This document shows, piece by piece, positions 1 to 8,915 of a stretch of 64,000 nt of DNA; position 1 is the stretch's first letter, and every line of letters begins with the position of its first letter. The notes beneath the pieces were generated by a model. It did not search any database. It was not told where the DNA came from and saw only the letters and a program-made list of their open reading frames with translations. Both the position numbers and the translations under genes were made by a program. Origin of the DNA: Terrihalobacillus insolitus (lineage in GTDB: Bacteria > Bacillota > Bacilli > Bacillales > Amphibacillaceae). The stretch lies in NCBI RefSeq assembly GCF_028416575.1, contig NZ_JAMQKB010000007.1:108977-172976 (forward strand), in the 5' to 3' direction.

Positions 1-25
1 CCACAACTAAAAGGAGGTTACATCA

Positions 26-736
26 ATGATGTGGAAAACAATTGGATTGACTATTGCTGCTTCCCTTACTCTTATAGGGTGTCAAAACGCAGATGAAATT
101 GGTCAAGGTGGAAATGATTTAAACGATAATGTAGAACAAGCACGATTCAATGGAACAACAGATTTTCCTGGCGACGATAACAATCAACAACGAGGACTAA
201 CAGATAACCAGCAAAACAATCAAGGGCATATGCAAGACCGTAATGGAACAAATGGAAACAATATCGGTAATGGTAGAAATGGAAACAACATCGGTAATGG
301 AACAAATACAGGTAATAACACTGGTAATCAAATGAATCAAGACCAAAGGCAAGGGCAAGGGCAAAATCAAGGAAATCAACAATATGACGTTTCTGATCGA
401 GCAGCAGAACGCATTACCCAAAACGTCAAAGGCGTAGATAACGCGTATGTGTTAACAACGGAAAATAATGCGTACGTTGCAGCAGAAATGGATGCAGACG
501 CACAGCAAAATAACACAGGTCAAAATAATGATGTCAGCGATAAAATAAAATCCCAAATTACGGATGCTGTAAAAGCTGTGGATAACGACATTGACAACGT
601 ATATGTATCCACAAATCCAGATTTCGTTAATTTAACGAATAACTATGTCAATGACGTAGACAATGGCAATCCTGTTGAAGGCTTTTTTCAACAGTTTGGC
701 GACATGGTTGAACGAATCTTTCCAGAAACAGAATAG
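26..736 (+). CDS. YhcN/YlaJ-family spore lipoprotein
   Basis: A 236-residue secreted lipoprotein. A short hydrophobic signal ends in a lipobox, LIGC, with Cys19 as the probable lipidation site. Residues about 40-120 are a low-complexity Asn/Gln/Gly linker with repeated NGNNIGNG-like units. The C-terminal part (about 120-205) resembles the YhcN/YlaJ domain of Bacillus inner spore membrane proteins (DRAAERITQNVKGVDNAYV and a second IKSQITDAVKAVDNDI stretch). A strong RBS (AAGGAGG) lies 9 bases before the first of two adjacent ATGs. The gene stands alone, ended by a terminator. A spore role is inferred from the family; the Asn-rich linker makes the protein longer than minimal members. Confidence 0.8.
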   Translation: MMWKTIGLTIAASLTLIGCQNADEIGQGGNDLNDNVEQARFNGTTDFPGDDNNQQRGLTDNQQNNQGHMQDRNGTNGNNIGNGRNGNNIGNGTNTGNNTGNQMNQDQRQGQGQNQGNQQYDVSDRAAERITQNVKGVDNAYVLTTENNAYVAAEMDADAQQNNTGQNNDVSDKIKSQITDAVKAVDNDIDNVYVSTNPDFVNLTNNYVNDVDNGNPVEGFFQQFGDMVERIFPETE

Positions 737-741
737 TATTT

Positions 742-783
742 AAAAAGTGAGCCCTAGCAAAGAATGCTAAGGCTCACTTTTTT
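742..783 (+). terminator. Rho-independent terminator of the YhcN-like gene
   Basis: Two 14-base arms (746-759 and 765-778) pair with one mismatch around a 5-nt loop AAGAA and run into six T residues. Confidence 0.85.
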
Positions 784-805
784 GTGTAGAGTGGCTCATA
801 AAAGC

Positions 806-1169
806 GATGAAGGACACTTCCGGTGCATTTGTCCAAAGAAAAGTGGTTCATAGCCATGATGAAGGACACTTCCGGTGCATTTGTCCAAAGAAAAGTGATT
901 CATAGCCGAGATGAAGGACAATTCCGGTGCATTTGTCCAAAGAAAAGTGGTTCATAGCCATGATGAAGGACACTTCCGGTGCATTTGGTCAAAGAAAAGT
1001 GGTTCATAGCCGAGATGAAGGACACTTCCGGTGCATTTGTCCAAAGAAAAGTGGTTCATAGCCATGATGAAGGACACTTCCGGTGCATTTGGTCAAAGAA
1101 AAGTGATTCATAGCCGTGTGAAGGACAATTCCGTGTATTTGGTCAAAGAAAAGTTCATCATAACCGCAA
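806..1169. repeat. 52-bp tandem hairpin array A (7 units plus a decayed end)
   Basis: Seven direct repeats start at 806, 858, 910, 962, 1014, 1066 and about 1118, each exactly 52 bp apart, with a decayed eighth unit to about 1185. At each junction TTCAT and ATGAA pair around a 7-nt loop (AGCCATG or AGCCGAG). The rest of the unit contains GGACA...TGTCC, which can form a second stem in units that keep TGTCC. Neighbouring units differ by a few substitutions (CATGAT/CGAGAT, TTGTCC/TTGGTC). Because 52 is not a multiple of 3, the frame changes every unit, so it is not a repeat protein. It lies between the terminator of the upstream gene and yrrT. Confidence 0.9.
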
Positions 1170-1243
1170 TAAAGGTATTTTTTTCTGGCTCGCCGTGTAT
1201 ATGCAAAATCAACAGAAACAACTCGCCGTGTAAATTGAATTTA

Positions 1244-1272
1244 TTGCTTTCCTGTGATATATTTATTATCAT
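1244..1272 (+). promoter_or_regulatory. Candidate sigma-A promoter for yrrT-luxS-mccAB
   Basis: TTGCTT (1244-1249), a 17-bp spacer and TATCAT (1267-1272) lie about 55 bp before the yrrT start. No T-box, S-box or clear CymR operator was recognised in this leader. Confidence 0.4.
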
Positions 1273-1329
1273 AAAATCCGATAAAACATAGTGTATTAGT
1301 ATGAATTAAAAAAATGGAGTTGATGATAA

Positions 1330-1971
1330 ATGGGTCGAGAGTTTGTTGATTTGTTTGAAGAATGGGCAACTTCTTATGACGAAAGTGTAACAGGGCATGA
1401 TCCAGAGTATAAAGCTGTTTTTGATAAATATGATACAATCTTAGCAGAGGTTGCAAACCATTCGACAGGGAATGTTTTGGAATTTGGCATAGGTACAGGA
1501 AACCTATCAAAACGATTACTGGATCGTGGTGCAACTGTAATCGGTATTGAACCATCGAGTGCGATGCGGAAACTGGCTGCCGCAAAGTTTCCCAATCTCA
1601 GGATTGAGAATGGGGACTTTCTTCATTTTCCTGAAGTTGGGGTGCCGATTTCAACTGTGACGAGCACCTATGCCTTTCACCACCTTACAGACGAAGAAAA
1701 GAATGTAGCTATAAAAAATTTTAATGAGTTGTTACCAACAGGTGGAAGAATCGTTTTTGCCGATACTGCCTTTGAATCACAACAAGCAAAACAAGCAGCA
1801 ATAGAACTTGCTGATAAAAATGGGTATCAAAACTTAAGCGAGGATTTACAAAGAGAGTATTACCCAACGATTGATACATTGCGTAATCTTTTTGAGTCTA
1901 ACGGTTTTTATGTTACGTTTAAACAAATGAATGATTTTGTTTGGTTAATGGTAGCAGAAAAAACAGCATAA
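1330..1971 (+). CDS. yrrT: YrrT-like SAM-dependent methyltransferase
   Basis: A 213-residue class I methyltransferase. The SAM-binding motif I is VLEFGIGTG at residues 49-57, followed by an acidic residue in VIGIEPSSAM; a later STYAFHHLTDEEK stretch fits the post-II region. It resembles B. subtilis YrrT, the first gene of the yrrT-mtnN-mccA-mccB operon. The same order is seen here, except that luxS stands where mtnN would be. The natural substrate of YrrT is not established to my knowledge; the context ties it to the S-adenosylmethionine/homocysteine cycle. The start ATG follows GGAGTTGATGATAA. Confidence 0.85.
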   Translation: MGREFVDLFEEWATSYDESVTGHDPEYKAVFDKYDTILAEVANHSTGNVLEFGIGTGNLSKRLLDRGATVIGIEPSSAMRKLAAAKFPNLRIENGDFLHFPEVGVPISTVTSTYAFHHLTDEEKNVAIKNFNELLPTGGRIVFADTAFESQQAKQAAIELADKNGYQNLSEDLQREYYPTIDTLRNLFESNGFYVTFKQMNDFVWLMVAEKTA

Positions 1972-1978
1972 TATAAAA

Positions 1979-2014
1979 TGCGTGTTCAAAATGTCGGCAT
2001 AGTAGAAGGTCGAG
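1979..2014 (-). repeat. End fragment of the CTTWWA-target MITE family
   Basis: This stretch begins TGCGTGTTCAAAATGTC and continues GGCATAGTAGAAGGTCG, matching one terminus of the miniature elements at 29489, 34523, 50010 and 62364. The rest of the element is missing. It sits inside the yrrT-luxS gap of an apparently intact operon. Confidence 0.6.
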
Positions 2015-2041
2015 AACAACCGCTAAAGGAGTGGATGGATA

Positions 2042-2509
2042 ATGGCAAAAAAAATGAACGTAGAAAGTTTTAACCTTGATCATACGAAGGTGAAGGCACC
2101 CTATGTTCGATTAGTTGGTGTGACAACTGGACAAAGCGGAGACAAAGTTTATAAGTATGACATTCGTTTTAAACAACCGAACAAGGCACATATGGATATG
2201 CCTGGATTACATTCGATTGAGCATATGATGGCAGAAAACATTCGAAATCATATAGACAATGTACTTGATGTTGGTCCGATGGGTTGCCAGACAGGATTCT
2301 ATTTGGCTATATTAAATAACTCTAGCTATGATGACATCGTTGAGGCGTTAGAAAAAACATTACAGGATGTGCTAGAAGCGGATGAGGTTCCTGCGTGTAA
2401 TGAAGTTCAGTGTGGTTGGGCTGCAAATCATAGCTTAGAAGGTGCAAAAGAAATAGCAAAAGAAATGCTTGAAGGTAAAGATGAATGGCACCAAGTTTTT
2501 GCGGAATAA
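2042..2509 (+). CDS. luxS: S-ribosylhomocysteine lyase (AI-2 synthase)
   Basis: This cytoplasmic 155-residue enzyme cleaves S-ribosylhomocysteine to homocysteine and the AI-2 precursor DPD. The HSIEH metal motif (His57, His61), Cys124 in EVQCGW as third ligand and Cys82 in GPMGCQTGF as the probable catalytic cysteine are all present. Length is normal. The RBS AAAGGAG lies 10 bp before the ATG. It follows yrrT and is 12 bp from mccA, so its homocysteine product feeds directly into the next two enzymes. The nucleosidase MtnN/Pfs, which makes its substrate, is not in this window. Confidence 0.96.
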   Translation: MAKKMNVESFNLDHTKVKAPYVRLVGVTTGQSGDKVYKYDIRFKQPNKAHMDMPGLHSIEHMMAENIRNHIDNVLDVGPMGCQTGFYLAILNNSSYDDIVEALEKTLQDVLEADEVPACNEVQCGWAANHSLEGAKEIAKEMLEGKDEWHQVFAE

Positions 2510-2521
2510 GAGGAAACCAAT

Positions 2522-3445
2522 ATGCCTATTATTAGAAATGTGAAAGAGTTAATCGGAAATACACCACTGATGGAATTAACCCAGTTCCCCCTACCAGAGG
2601 GGGTTCGTCTATTCGCCAAACTTGAATTCTACAACCCTGGGGGAAGTATTAAAGATCGGCTCGGTCAAGAACTGGTTCGGGATGCACTTGCAACAGGTAA
2701 GCTTTCGAATGGTGGGACAATCATCGAGCCGACCGCTGGGAATACTGGTATTGGTTTAGCACTTGCGGCGTTAAATCAAAACCTCAATGTTATTTTTTGT
2801 GTTCCGAAGCAATTTAGTATTGAAAAGCAGGAGCTAATGAAAGCATTAGGAGCACAAATCGTCCATACTTCGACAGAGGACGGTATGAAGGGTGCCATTC
2901 AAAAAGCGGAAGAACTTTTGAAGGAAATCCCGAATAGCTACGCTCCACAGCAGTTTTCAAATCCTGCTAACCCGAACACCTATTACAAAACGCTAGGACC
3001 AGAAATTTGGGGCGATTTAAAAGGTGATGTTGGTGTGTTTGTTGCGGGTGCAGGTACAGGCGGAACGTTCATGGGTACAGCAAAGTATTTAAAAGAAAAA
3101 AATACACAAATTAAAACAGTGATTGTTGAGCCTGAGGGGTCGATTATTGCTGGTGGTGAATCAGGATCACATAAAACAGAAGGAATCGGGATGGAATTTT
3201 TGCCAGATTACATGGACCGAACTTATTTTGATGCGATTCATACTGTCCCTGATGAGGTTGCTTTTGATTATGTGAAAGAACTTGCCAAGCGGGAAGGACT
3301 GCTTGTGGGGAGTTCATCTGGGGCAGCTTTTTTTGCAGCATTAGAAGAAGCGAAACAGGCCCAAAAAGGGACAAACATTGTGACCGTTTTTCCTGACAGT
3401 AGTGAACGCTACTTAAGCAAACGCATTTATGAGGGGGGAGTATAA
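2522..3445 (+). CDS. mccA: Cystathionine beta-synthase, O-acetylserine dependent
   Basis: A 307-residue fold-type II PLP enzyme of the CysK family. The cofactor lysine is Lys44 in GGSIKDRLG, with the substrate-binding TAGNTG loop and a phosphate-binding GAGTGGT loop. Cysteine synthases and MccA are close; the assignment to MccA (O-acetylserine plus homocysteine to cystathionine) rests mainly on the operon with luxS and mccB. There is no CBS domain, as expected for the bacterial short form. Its stop codon abuts the TTG start of the next gene, suggesting translational coupling. Confidence 0.88.
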   Translation: MPIIRNVKELIGNTPLMELTQFPLPEGVRLFAKLEFYNPGGSIKDRLGQELVRDALATGKLSNGGTIIEPTAGNTGIGLALAALNQNLNVIFCVPKQFSIEKQELMKALGAQIVHTSTEDGMKGAIQKAEELLKEIPNSYAPQQFSNPANPNTYYKTLGPEIWGDLKGDVGVFVAGAGTGGTFMGTAKYLKEKNTQIKTVIVEPEGSIIAGGESGSHKTEGIGMEFLPDYMDRTYFDAIHTVPDEVAFDYVKELAKREGLLVGSSSGAAFFAALEEAKQAQKGTNIVTVFPDSSERYLSKRIYEGGV

Positions 3446-4579
3446 TTGAAAGCTAAAACAAAAATGATCCATGCTGGAATTACTGGTGATGAGCGCACTG
3501 GTGCTGTGTCTGTGCCAATCTATCAGGTTAGTACGTACAAACAGGACGGCGCTGGTAAGCACCGGGGATACGAATATTCACGTACAGGAAATCCAACGCG
3601 TCATGCACTTGAAACGCTGATCACGGAACTTGAAAATGGAAAAGCAGGATTTGCTTTTGGCTCTGGGATGACTGCGATTACATCTGTCATGATGCTATTT
3701 GATTCTGGTGATCACGTTGTTATGACGGATGATGTTTATGGTGGAACATACCGCCTGATGACAAGTGTCCTAAATCGTTTCAATCTAGACCATGATTTTA
3801 TTGATACAAGTGATCCAGAAAAAGTAGAACAAGCAATTAAGCCGAACACAAAGGCACTTTATATTGAGACACCAACAAATCCACTATTAAAAATTACAGA
3901 TATAAAAAAAATGGTTGAAATAGCGAAAAGACACAATCTTTATGTAATAGTAGACAATACGTTTGCTACACCATATTGGCAGCAACCGATTGATCTAGGA
4001 GCTGACATTGTACTTCATAGTGCAACAAAGTACATTGGTGGACACAGTGATGTTGTCTCGGGTCTCGTTGTTGTGAATTCAGATGAACTTGCTAATGACT
4101 TGCATTTTATCCAGAATTCAGTTGGTGGAGTGCTTGGGCCACAGGATTCATGGCTATTAATACGTGGAATAAAGACGCTTGGCTTAAGAATGGAGGCAAC
4201 TGAACAAAATACAAAGGATCTAGTTGCATTTTTGCAAGATCATCCACAGGTAAGTAACATTTATTATCCAGGATTGGAAACCCATCAAGGTCATCATGTC
4301 GCGAAACAGCAGGCAACTGGATTCGGTGGGATGGTCTCGTTTGATGTTGGAAGTGCGGATAAAGCGGAACAGGTTCTCCAGCGGGTAAACTATTTTACAT
4401 TAGCAGAAAGCCTTGGAGCCGTGGAAAGCTTAATCTCTGTTCCGGCCAAAATGACACACGCTTCGATACCGAAAGATCGCAGGGAAGAGCTAGGCATAAC
4501 AGATGGCTTGATTCGAGTCTCTGTCGGGATTGAAGATAGTGAAGATTTAATAGAAGATTTAAAGCAAGCAATGGCATAA
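3446..4579 (+). CDS. mccB: Cystathionine gamma-lyase / homocysteine gamma-lyase
   Basis: A 377-residue fold-type I PLP enzyme of the Cys/Met metabolism family. The PLP lysine is Lys195 in HSATKYIGGHSD; EYSRTGNPTR and DNTFATPYWQQP are typical. It converts cystathionine to cysteine, 2-oxobutyrate and ammonia, completing reverse transsulfuration started by MccA. The start is TTG directly after the mccA stop, with the RBS GGGGGGAG inside the end of mccA. A strong terminator closes the operon. Confidence 0.88.
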   Translation: MKAKTKMIHAGITGDERTGAVSVPIYQVSTYKQDGAGKHRGYEYSRTGNPTRHALETLITELENGKAGFAFGSGMTAITSVMMLFDSGDHVVMTDDVYGGTYRLMTSVLNRFNLDHDFIDTSDPEKVEQAIKPNTKALYIETPTNPLLKITDIKKMVEIAKRHNLYVIVDNTFATPYWQQPIDLGADIVLHSATKYIGGHSDVVSGLVVVNSDELANDLHFIQNSVGGVLGPQDSWLLIRGIKTLGLRMEATEQNTKDLVAFLQDHPQVSNIYYPGLETHQGHHVAKQQATGFGGMVSFDVGSADKAEQVLQRVNYFTLAESLGAVESLISVPAKMTHASIPKDRREELGITDGLIRVSVGIEDSEDLIEDLKQAMA

Positions 4580-4584
4580 CTAGT

Positions 4585-4621
4585 AAAAGACAGGGGCTGA
4601 ACATATAGCACCCTGTCTTTT
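4585..4621 (+). terminator. Terminator of the yrrT-luxS-mccAB operon
   Basis: Perfect 11-bp arms AAAAGACAGGG and CCCTGTCTTTT flank a 15-nt loop; the T-rich arm forms the U tract. Confidence 0.85.
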
Positions 4622-4722
4622 ATTAGCTATGCGAAAGTCGTACAGGCAGACGCTCCAGTTTTAATTAGAAGGAAAATAATGCTACAATGATAAAAGATCG
4701 ATCAAAAGAAAGGGTGCGTGCA

Positions 4723-6096
4723 GTGACAAAATCCGTTTTAACATACTTAGAAAAAAATCGGGATCCATTAATTGAAAAGTTAAATGCTTTTCTTTCGATA
4801 CCAAGTGTTAGTACAAATAGTATACATAAAGAGGATGTAAAGAAGGCTGCAAATTTTGTTGCCGACTACTTAAATGAAATCGGTTTTGATCAGGTAGAAA
4901 TACAACAGACAAAAGGACATCCGCTCGTTTATGCGGAATATAATGGTGCAGGGAAACAAGCACCTACTGCACTATTTTATGGGCACTATGACGTACAGCC
5001 AGCGGATCCACTTGAACTGTGGGATAGTGAACCGTTTCAGCCTGAAGTGAGGGATGGAAGACTATATGCTCGTGGGGCAAGTGATGATAAGGGGCAAGTT
5101 TTTATGCATATGGCCGTATTTGAGGCGTACATGAAGACAGAAGGAAAACTACCCATCAATGTAAAAGTTTGTATCGAGGGAGAGGAAGAGATCGGTAGCG
5201 AAAACCTATACGAAATCTTGGAAACAAAGAAACAGCAGTTTGAAGCTGATTTTGCTATTATTTCGGATTCAGGTATGGTAGCAGATGGCCAACCCACCAT
5301 CTTGTATGGTCTAAAAGGATTTACAGGTCTAGAGTTTACGGTGAAAGGGCCAAACCGAGACCTTCATTCAGGTATGTATGGCGGTGCTGTCCGCAATCCA
5401 ATCATTTCCTTAAGTCATCTTCTTCATTCGTTAAAAAATGAAGAGGAACAAGTCACTGTGGAAGGTTTTTATGACGGGGTAGAGGACATAACCGAACAAG
5501 AGCGTCGTTTCATTGCAGACGTTCCAGGAGAAGATTATCAAAAGGTAACTGGAATTACCGAAACCGTTTCAGAAAAAGGTTATACGGCAAAGGAACACAC
5601 GATGGCACGCCCAACCCTTGAGGTTAATGGAGTGTATGGTGGCTATCAAGGGGAAGGAACGAAAACGATCATTCCTTCTTCTGCGACAGCAAAGTTAACC
5701 TGTCGCCTTGTGCCAGGTCAAGATCCTAACCATATCCAACAATTGGTCATCGATCATTTACAAAAACATGTTCCATCAGGTGTTACGCTTGAAATGAAGC
5801 GGGAACCATTATCCGCAAAAGCGTACAAGGTGGATCCGAATCACCCGTTAATCGAAAAGGCTGCTAAAAGCTATAGTCGGGCGTTTGGGAAAGAGACGGT
5901 ATATGTTCGCATGGGCGGTTCGATTCCAGTTGTAGAGTGGATTGAATCCATATATAACATCCCAATTGTATTACTCGGTTTTGGAACACCAGAGGACAAA
6001 CTTCATTCGCCAAATGAAAGCTTTCTATTGGACAATTTTAACAAAGGAATGGAAACACTTGTATATTATTGGGAAGAAGTAAAAAATTTAAAATAG
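4723..6096 (+). CDS. M20-family dipeptidase
   Basis: A cytoplasmic zinc peptidase of the M20/DapE-ArgE class, about 457 residues. Metal and catalytic motifs are visible: YGHYDVQPA, GASDDKGQ, IEGEEEIGSE and a dimerisation region with HSGMYGGAVRNP. The reading frame is open from an ATG at 4687, but the GTG at 4723 follows AAAGGG at a good distance and would give the usual family start (TKSVLTYLEKNRD), so I prefer it. The exact substrate is not determinable; members usually cut dipeptides. It is monocistronic between two terminators. Confidence 0.85.
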   Translation: MTKSVLTYLEKNRDPLIEKLNAFLSIPSVSTNSIHKEDVKKAANFVADYLNEIGFDQVEIQQTKGHPLVYAEYNGAGKQAPTALFYGHYDVQPADPLELWDSEPFQPEVRDGRLYARGASDDKGQVFMHMAVFEAYMKTEGKLPINVKVCIEGEEEIGSENLYEILETKKQQFEADFAIISDSGMVADGQPTILYGLKGFTGLEFTVKGPNRDLHSGMYGGAVRNPIISLSHLLHSLKNEEEQVTVEGFYDGVEDITEQERRFIADVPGEDYQKVTGITETVSEKGYTAKEHTMARPTLEVNGVYGGYQGEGTKTIIPSSATAKLTCRLVPGQDPNHIQQLVIDHLQKHVPSGVTLEMKREPLSAKAYKVDPNHPLIEKAAKSYSRAFGKETVYVRMGGSIPVVEWIESIYNIPIVLLGFGTPEDKLHSPNESFLLDNFNKGMETLVYYWEEVKNLK

Positions 6097-6107
6097 GCAA
6101 TTGTAAA

Positions 6108-6145
6108 AGAGCGAACTGCTAATCAGATAACAGTTCGTTCTTTTT
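6108..6145 (+). terminator. Terminator of the M20 dipeptidase gene
   Basis: AGAGCGAACTG pairs with CAGTTCGTTCT around a 12-nt loop and is followed by a T run. Confidence 0.85.
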
Positions 6146-6252
6146 ATTTTTCTATCGTTTTCGAGTGAGAATTCTCCTGCGTTCATTTCTCACCTTCTGT
6201 ATAAAAGCACCATGAATAGGGAAACAAAAGAAGGACTAATTATCAGCGGAGG

Positions 6253-7812
6253 ATGATGGCCTTGTTAAGATCTCGTATGAAAAAAGGAAAGGGGTCCACA
6301 AGATCAAATGAGGAAGATTTTTCGGTAAATTTAACGAAACAATTAGATGACAATCTGAAAAATTTAAATAAGATGTTGGATAATCCAAGTGATTTGGTTA
6401 TTCGGGAATTGACAATTGGTTCTGCTAATCATCGCTGTGCAATTGTGTTTATTGATGGATTGATTGATAAAAAAGTAGTCGATGGTAAAATTTTAAAAAA
6501 CCTTCAGACCCAATTGCAGAATAAAACATTACCATCATCAGATGCTGCTATTTTAGATGAGGTGCAGCGCGAAATTATTTCAGTGAGTCATGTAGAACAA
6601 GGAAACACTTTAGACGATGTCTCCAATTCGATTCTATCGGGAGGGACTGCCTTTTATCTCGACGGAATCAATAAGGTTTTAATTATGAATACGATGGGCT
6701 GGGAAACCCGTTCCATTCAAGAGCCTATTACCGAATCGTTAATCCGAGGACCAAGAGAGGGATTCGTGGAAAACATAGGGACGAACATGGTTCTCATACG
6801 TCGTTATATTCGGGATTCCAACTTGCGTTTTACTACATACAAAGTTGGCCGTCGTTCTAAAAAAGCACTCGTCCTAGCTTATGTTGATGGGATTGTCCAC
6901 CCAGATATTGTCAAGGAGCTAAAACGTAGATTAGAGTCAATCGATATGGATGATGCACCTGAATCTGGTTATATCGAGCAATGGATTGAAGACAGCTTTC
7001 TATCCCCTTTTCCGCAAATTTTTCATACGGAAAGGCCTGATAAGGTATCGGCAGCCCTTTTGCAGGGGAAAGCCGCAATTTTGTTGGATGGTACGCCATT
7101 TGTGTTAACTGCGCCATCAACATTAGGGAACTCATTTCAATCCCCCGAAGATTACTATGAAAGATGGTTCGTTGGAACATTGATTCGAATGCTGCGATAT
7201 GGTGCTGCTTTTATTGCGATGTTTTTGCCAGCTTTGTACATTGCACTCGTTTCGTACCAACCTGGAATGATTCCTTCTAAATTAGCATTTTCAATTGCGG
7301 CCACAAGGGAAGGGGTTCCTTTTCCTTCTGTTGTCGAAGCAATATCAATGGGGCTTACGATGGAGCTGTTACGAGAGGCTGGTGTACGTCTACCAAAAAC
7401 GATTGGTCAAACGATTGGTATCGTTGGTGGTCTTGTCATAGGCGACGCAGCCGTTCAAGCTGGAATTGTAAGTCCGATTATGGTAATTGTTGTTGCGCTT
7501 ACTGCAATAGCATCATTTGCACTTCCTTCCTATAGTATTGCAATTTCGTTTCGCATGATTCGTTTTGGTTTTATGATTGCTGCTTCCGTCCTTGGACTTT
7601 ACGGTGTCATCCTATTATACATTGTACTTAACATCCATATCGTCAATCTAAAGAGCATTGGTGTCCCTTATACCACACCGTTTGCTCCTAGTTTTGTAAA
7701 GGATTGGTTGGATCTAGTTGTTCGTGCACCACTTACGATGTTAACCGAACGACCAAAATATACAAAACCTAACGATAGTAAACCGATGGATAAAGGAGAG
7801 AAGAAGCAATGA
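6253..7812 (+). CDS. GerA-type germinant receptor subunit A
   Basis: About 519 residues, inner spore membrane. The N-terminal half is a soluble GerA domain (two subdomains with VFIDGLIDKKVVDG and LAYVDGIVHPDIV); the C-terminal half has about five hydrophobic segments starting near residue 310 (LRYGAAFIAMFLPALYIAL), with PFPSVVEAISMGLTMELLREAG typical of the family. It acts with subunits B and C as a nutrient receptor. The first ATGs at 6253 and 6256 are too close to the GGAGG at 6248; a TTG at 6262 has ideal spacing and may be the real start. The germinant cannot be predicted. It overlaps the next gene by 4 bp. Confidence 0.93.
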   Translation: MMALLRSRMKKGKGSTRSNEEDFSVNLTKQLDDNLKNLNKMLDNPSDLVIRELTIGSANHRCAIVFIDGLIDKKVVDGKILKNLQTQLQNKTLPSSDAAILDEVQREIISVSHVEQGNTLDDVSNSILSGGTAFYLDGINKVLIMNTMGWETRSIQEPITESLIRGPREGFVENIGTNMVLIRRYIRDSNLRFTTYKVGRRSKKALVLAYVDGIVHPDIVKELKRRLESIDMDDAPESGYIEQWIEDSFLSPFPQIFHTERPDKVSAALLQGKAAILLDGTPFVLTAPSTLGNSFQSPEDYYERWFVGTLIRMLRYGAAFIAMFLPALYIALVSYQPGMIPSKLAFSIAATREGVPFPSVVEAISMGLTMELLREAGVRLPKTIGQTIGIVGGLVIGDAAVQAGIVSPIMVIVVALTAIASFALPSYSIAISFRMIRFGFMIAASVLGLYGVILLYIVLNIHIVNLKSIGVPYTTPFAPSFVKDWLDLVVRAPLTMLTERPKYTKPNDSKPMDKGEKKQ

Positions 7813-8915
7813 AGGATTTCGAGTATGGAGATGAACAAATCGGAGAAAAAGAACTACGGTTTGCCATTCCATCGATTGTGATCGGAGTAGGGGTTCTATC
7901 GTTGCCAAGGGTAATTGCGCAAGAAACGAATGGTGTGGATGGTTGGGTTTCTATCCTACTAGGCGGAGGACTGGCTATGTTTATGACTTGGATCGTAGCC
8001 ACTTTAGCAGCTCGATTCCCTAAAACAACATTTGTAGATTATGCGTCATTAATCGTCTCTAAACCGATTGCCATTATCTTAACGTTACTCATTTCGATTC
8101 AGTTTCTCCTTTTTACCTCTTATGAAGTAAGATCGATTGCAAGTGTTTCAAAGCTGTACTTATTTGATCGTACACCTATTGAGTTCATCGCTCTTTCTTT
8201 TTTCCTTGTTGTCATCTATGGTGTATCAGGATCAAGGGCAGGATTGTTTCGTTTAAATTTATTGTTTTTGCCAATTATTCTTTTTATTGCTTTGGTAGTA
8301 TCTATTTTTACACTTGGATGGTTTGAAATGAACAACTTGGCTCCATTTTTTCAAACAAGCTTTGACGGTTATAGGAGCGCAACAAAATTTAGTTTTTTAT
8401 CCTTTCTTGGTTTTGGTATCCTTTTGTTTTATGTTGCATTAGTGGAGCAACCAAAAGCTGTACCGAAACGGACAGCTGTCGCTATGATTCTTCCAGTATT
8501 CACATATTTGCTCATTTATGTAGCGTGTATTGGTGTATTTGCAGACTCTGCTGCTGGAAATATGATTTACCCGACCGTTGAGTTAGCGAAAGAAGTGGAA
8601 ATTCCAGGGGAGTTTTTTGAGCGGTTTGAATCGATTTTCTTTGTCATCTGGATTATGGCCATTTTTAATACAACGGCATTGTCATTTGATGTAACTGTAT
8701 TAGCGATTCGTTCCGTTTTAAAAAAAATGTCCAAATTAGCGATCATATTTACCTTGTCTCCAATCGTTTATCTTGTTGCTATGTATCCCCAAAACTTTAA
8801 AGATATTTCATTGCTTGGCAAATTTATCACGTATTATAGCGTTGTGTTTACGGTTGCAGTGCCAATTCTTTTATTGATCATCGCGAAATTAAGGGGAGTG
8901 AAAGGGGATGTATAG
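7809..8915 (+). CDS. GerB-type germinant receptor permease subunit
   Basis: A 368-residue membrane protein with about ten transmembrane segments, related to the amino acid/polyamine/organocation permeases. The opening ELRFAIPSIVIGVGVLSLPR is typical of spore germination permeases. The RBS AAAGGAG precedes the ATG, which overlaps the end of the A-subunit gene. In studied GerA receptors this subunit binds the germinant. The overlap with the downstream lipoprotein gene is 8 bp, so the operon is translationally coupled. Confidence 0.93.
   Translation: MKDFEYGDEQIGEKELRFAIPSIVIGVGVLSLPRVIAQETNGVDGWVSILLGGGLAMFMTWIVATLAARFPKTTFVDYASLIVSKPIAIILTLLISIQFLLFTSYEVRSIASVSKLYLFDRTPIEFIALSFFLVVIYGVSGSRAGLFRLNLLFLPIILFIALVVSIFTLGWFEMNNLAPFFQTSFDGYRSATKFSFLSFLGFGILLFYVALVEQPKAVPKRTAVAMILPVFTYLLIYVACIGVFADSAAGNMIYPTVELAKEVEIPGEFFERFESIFFVIWIMAIFNTTALSFDVTVLAIRSVLKKMSKLAIIFTLSPIVYLVAMYPQNFKDISLLGKFITYYSVVFTVAVPILLLIIAKLRGVKGDV

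Noticed and set aside
1031..1291. 86-codon ORF across array A
   Set aside because: It reads through repeats whose period changes frame each unit, has no RBS and no sensible composition; it is a by-product of the tandem repeat.
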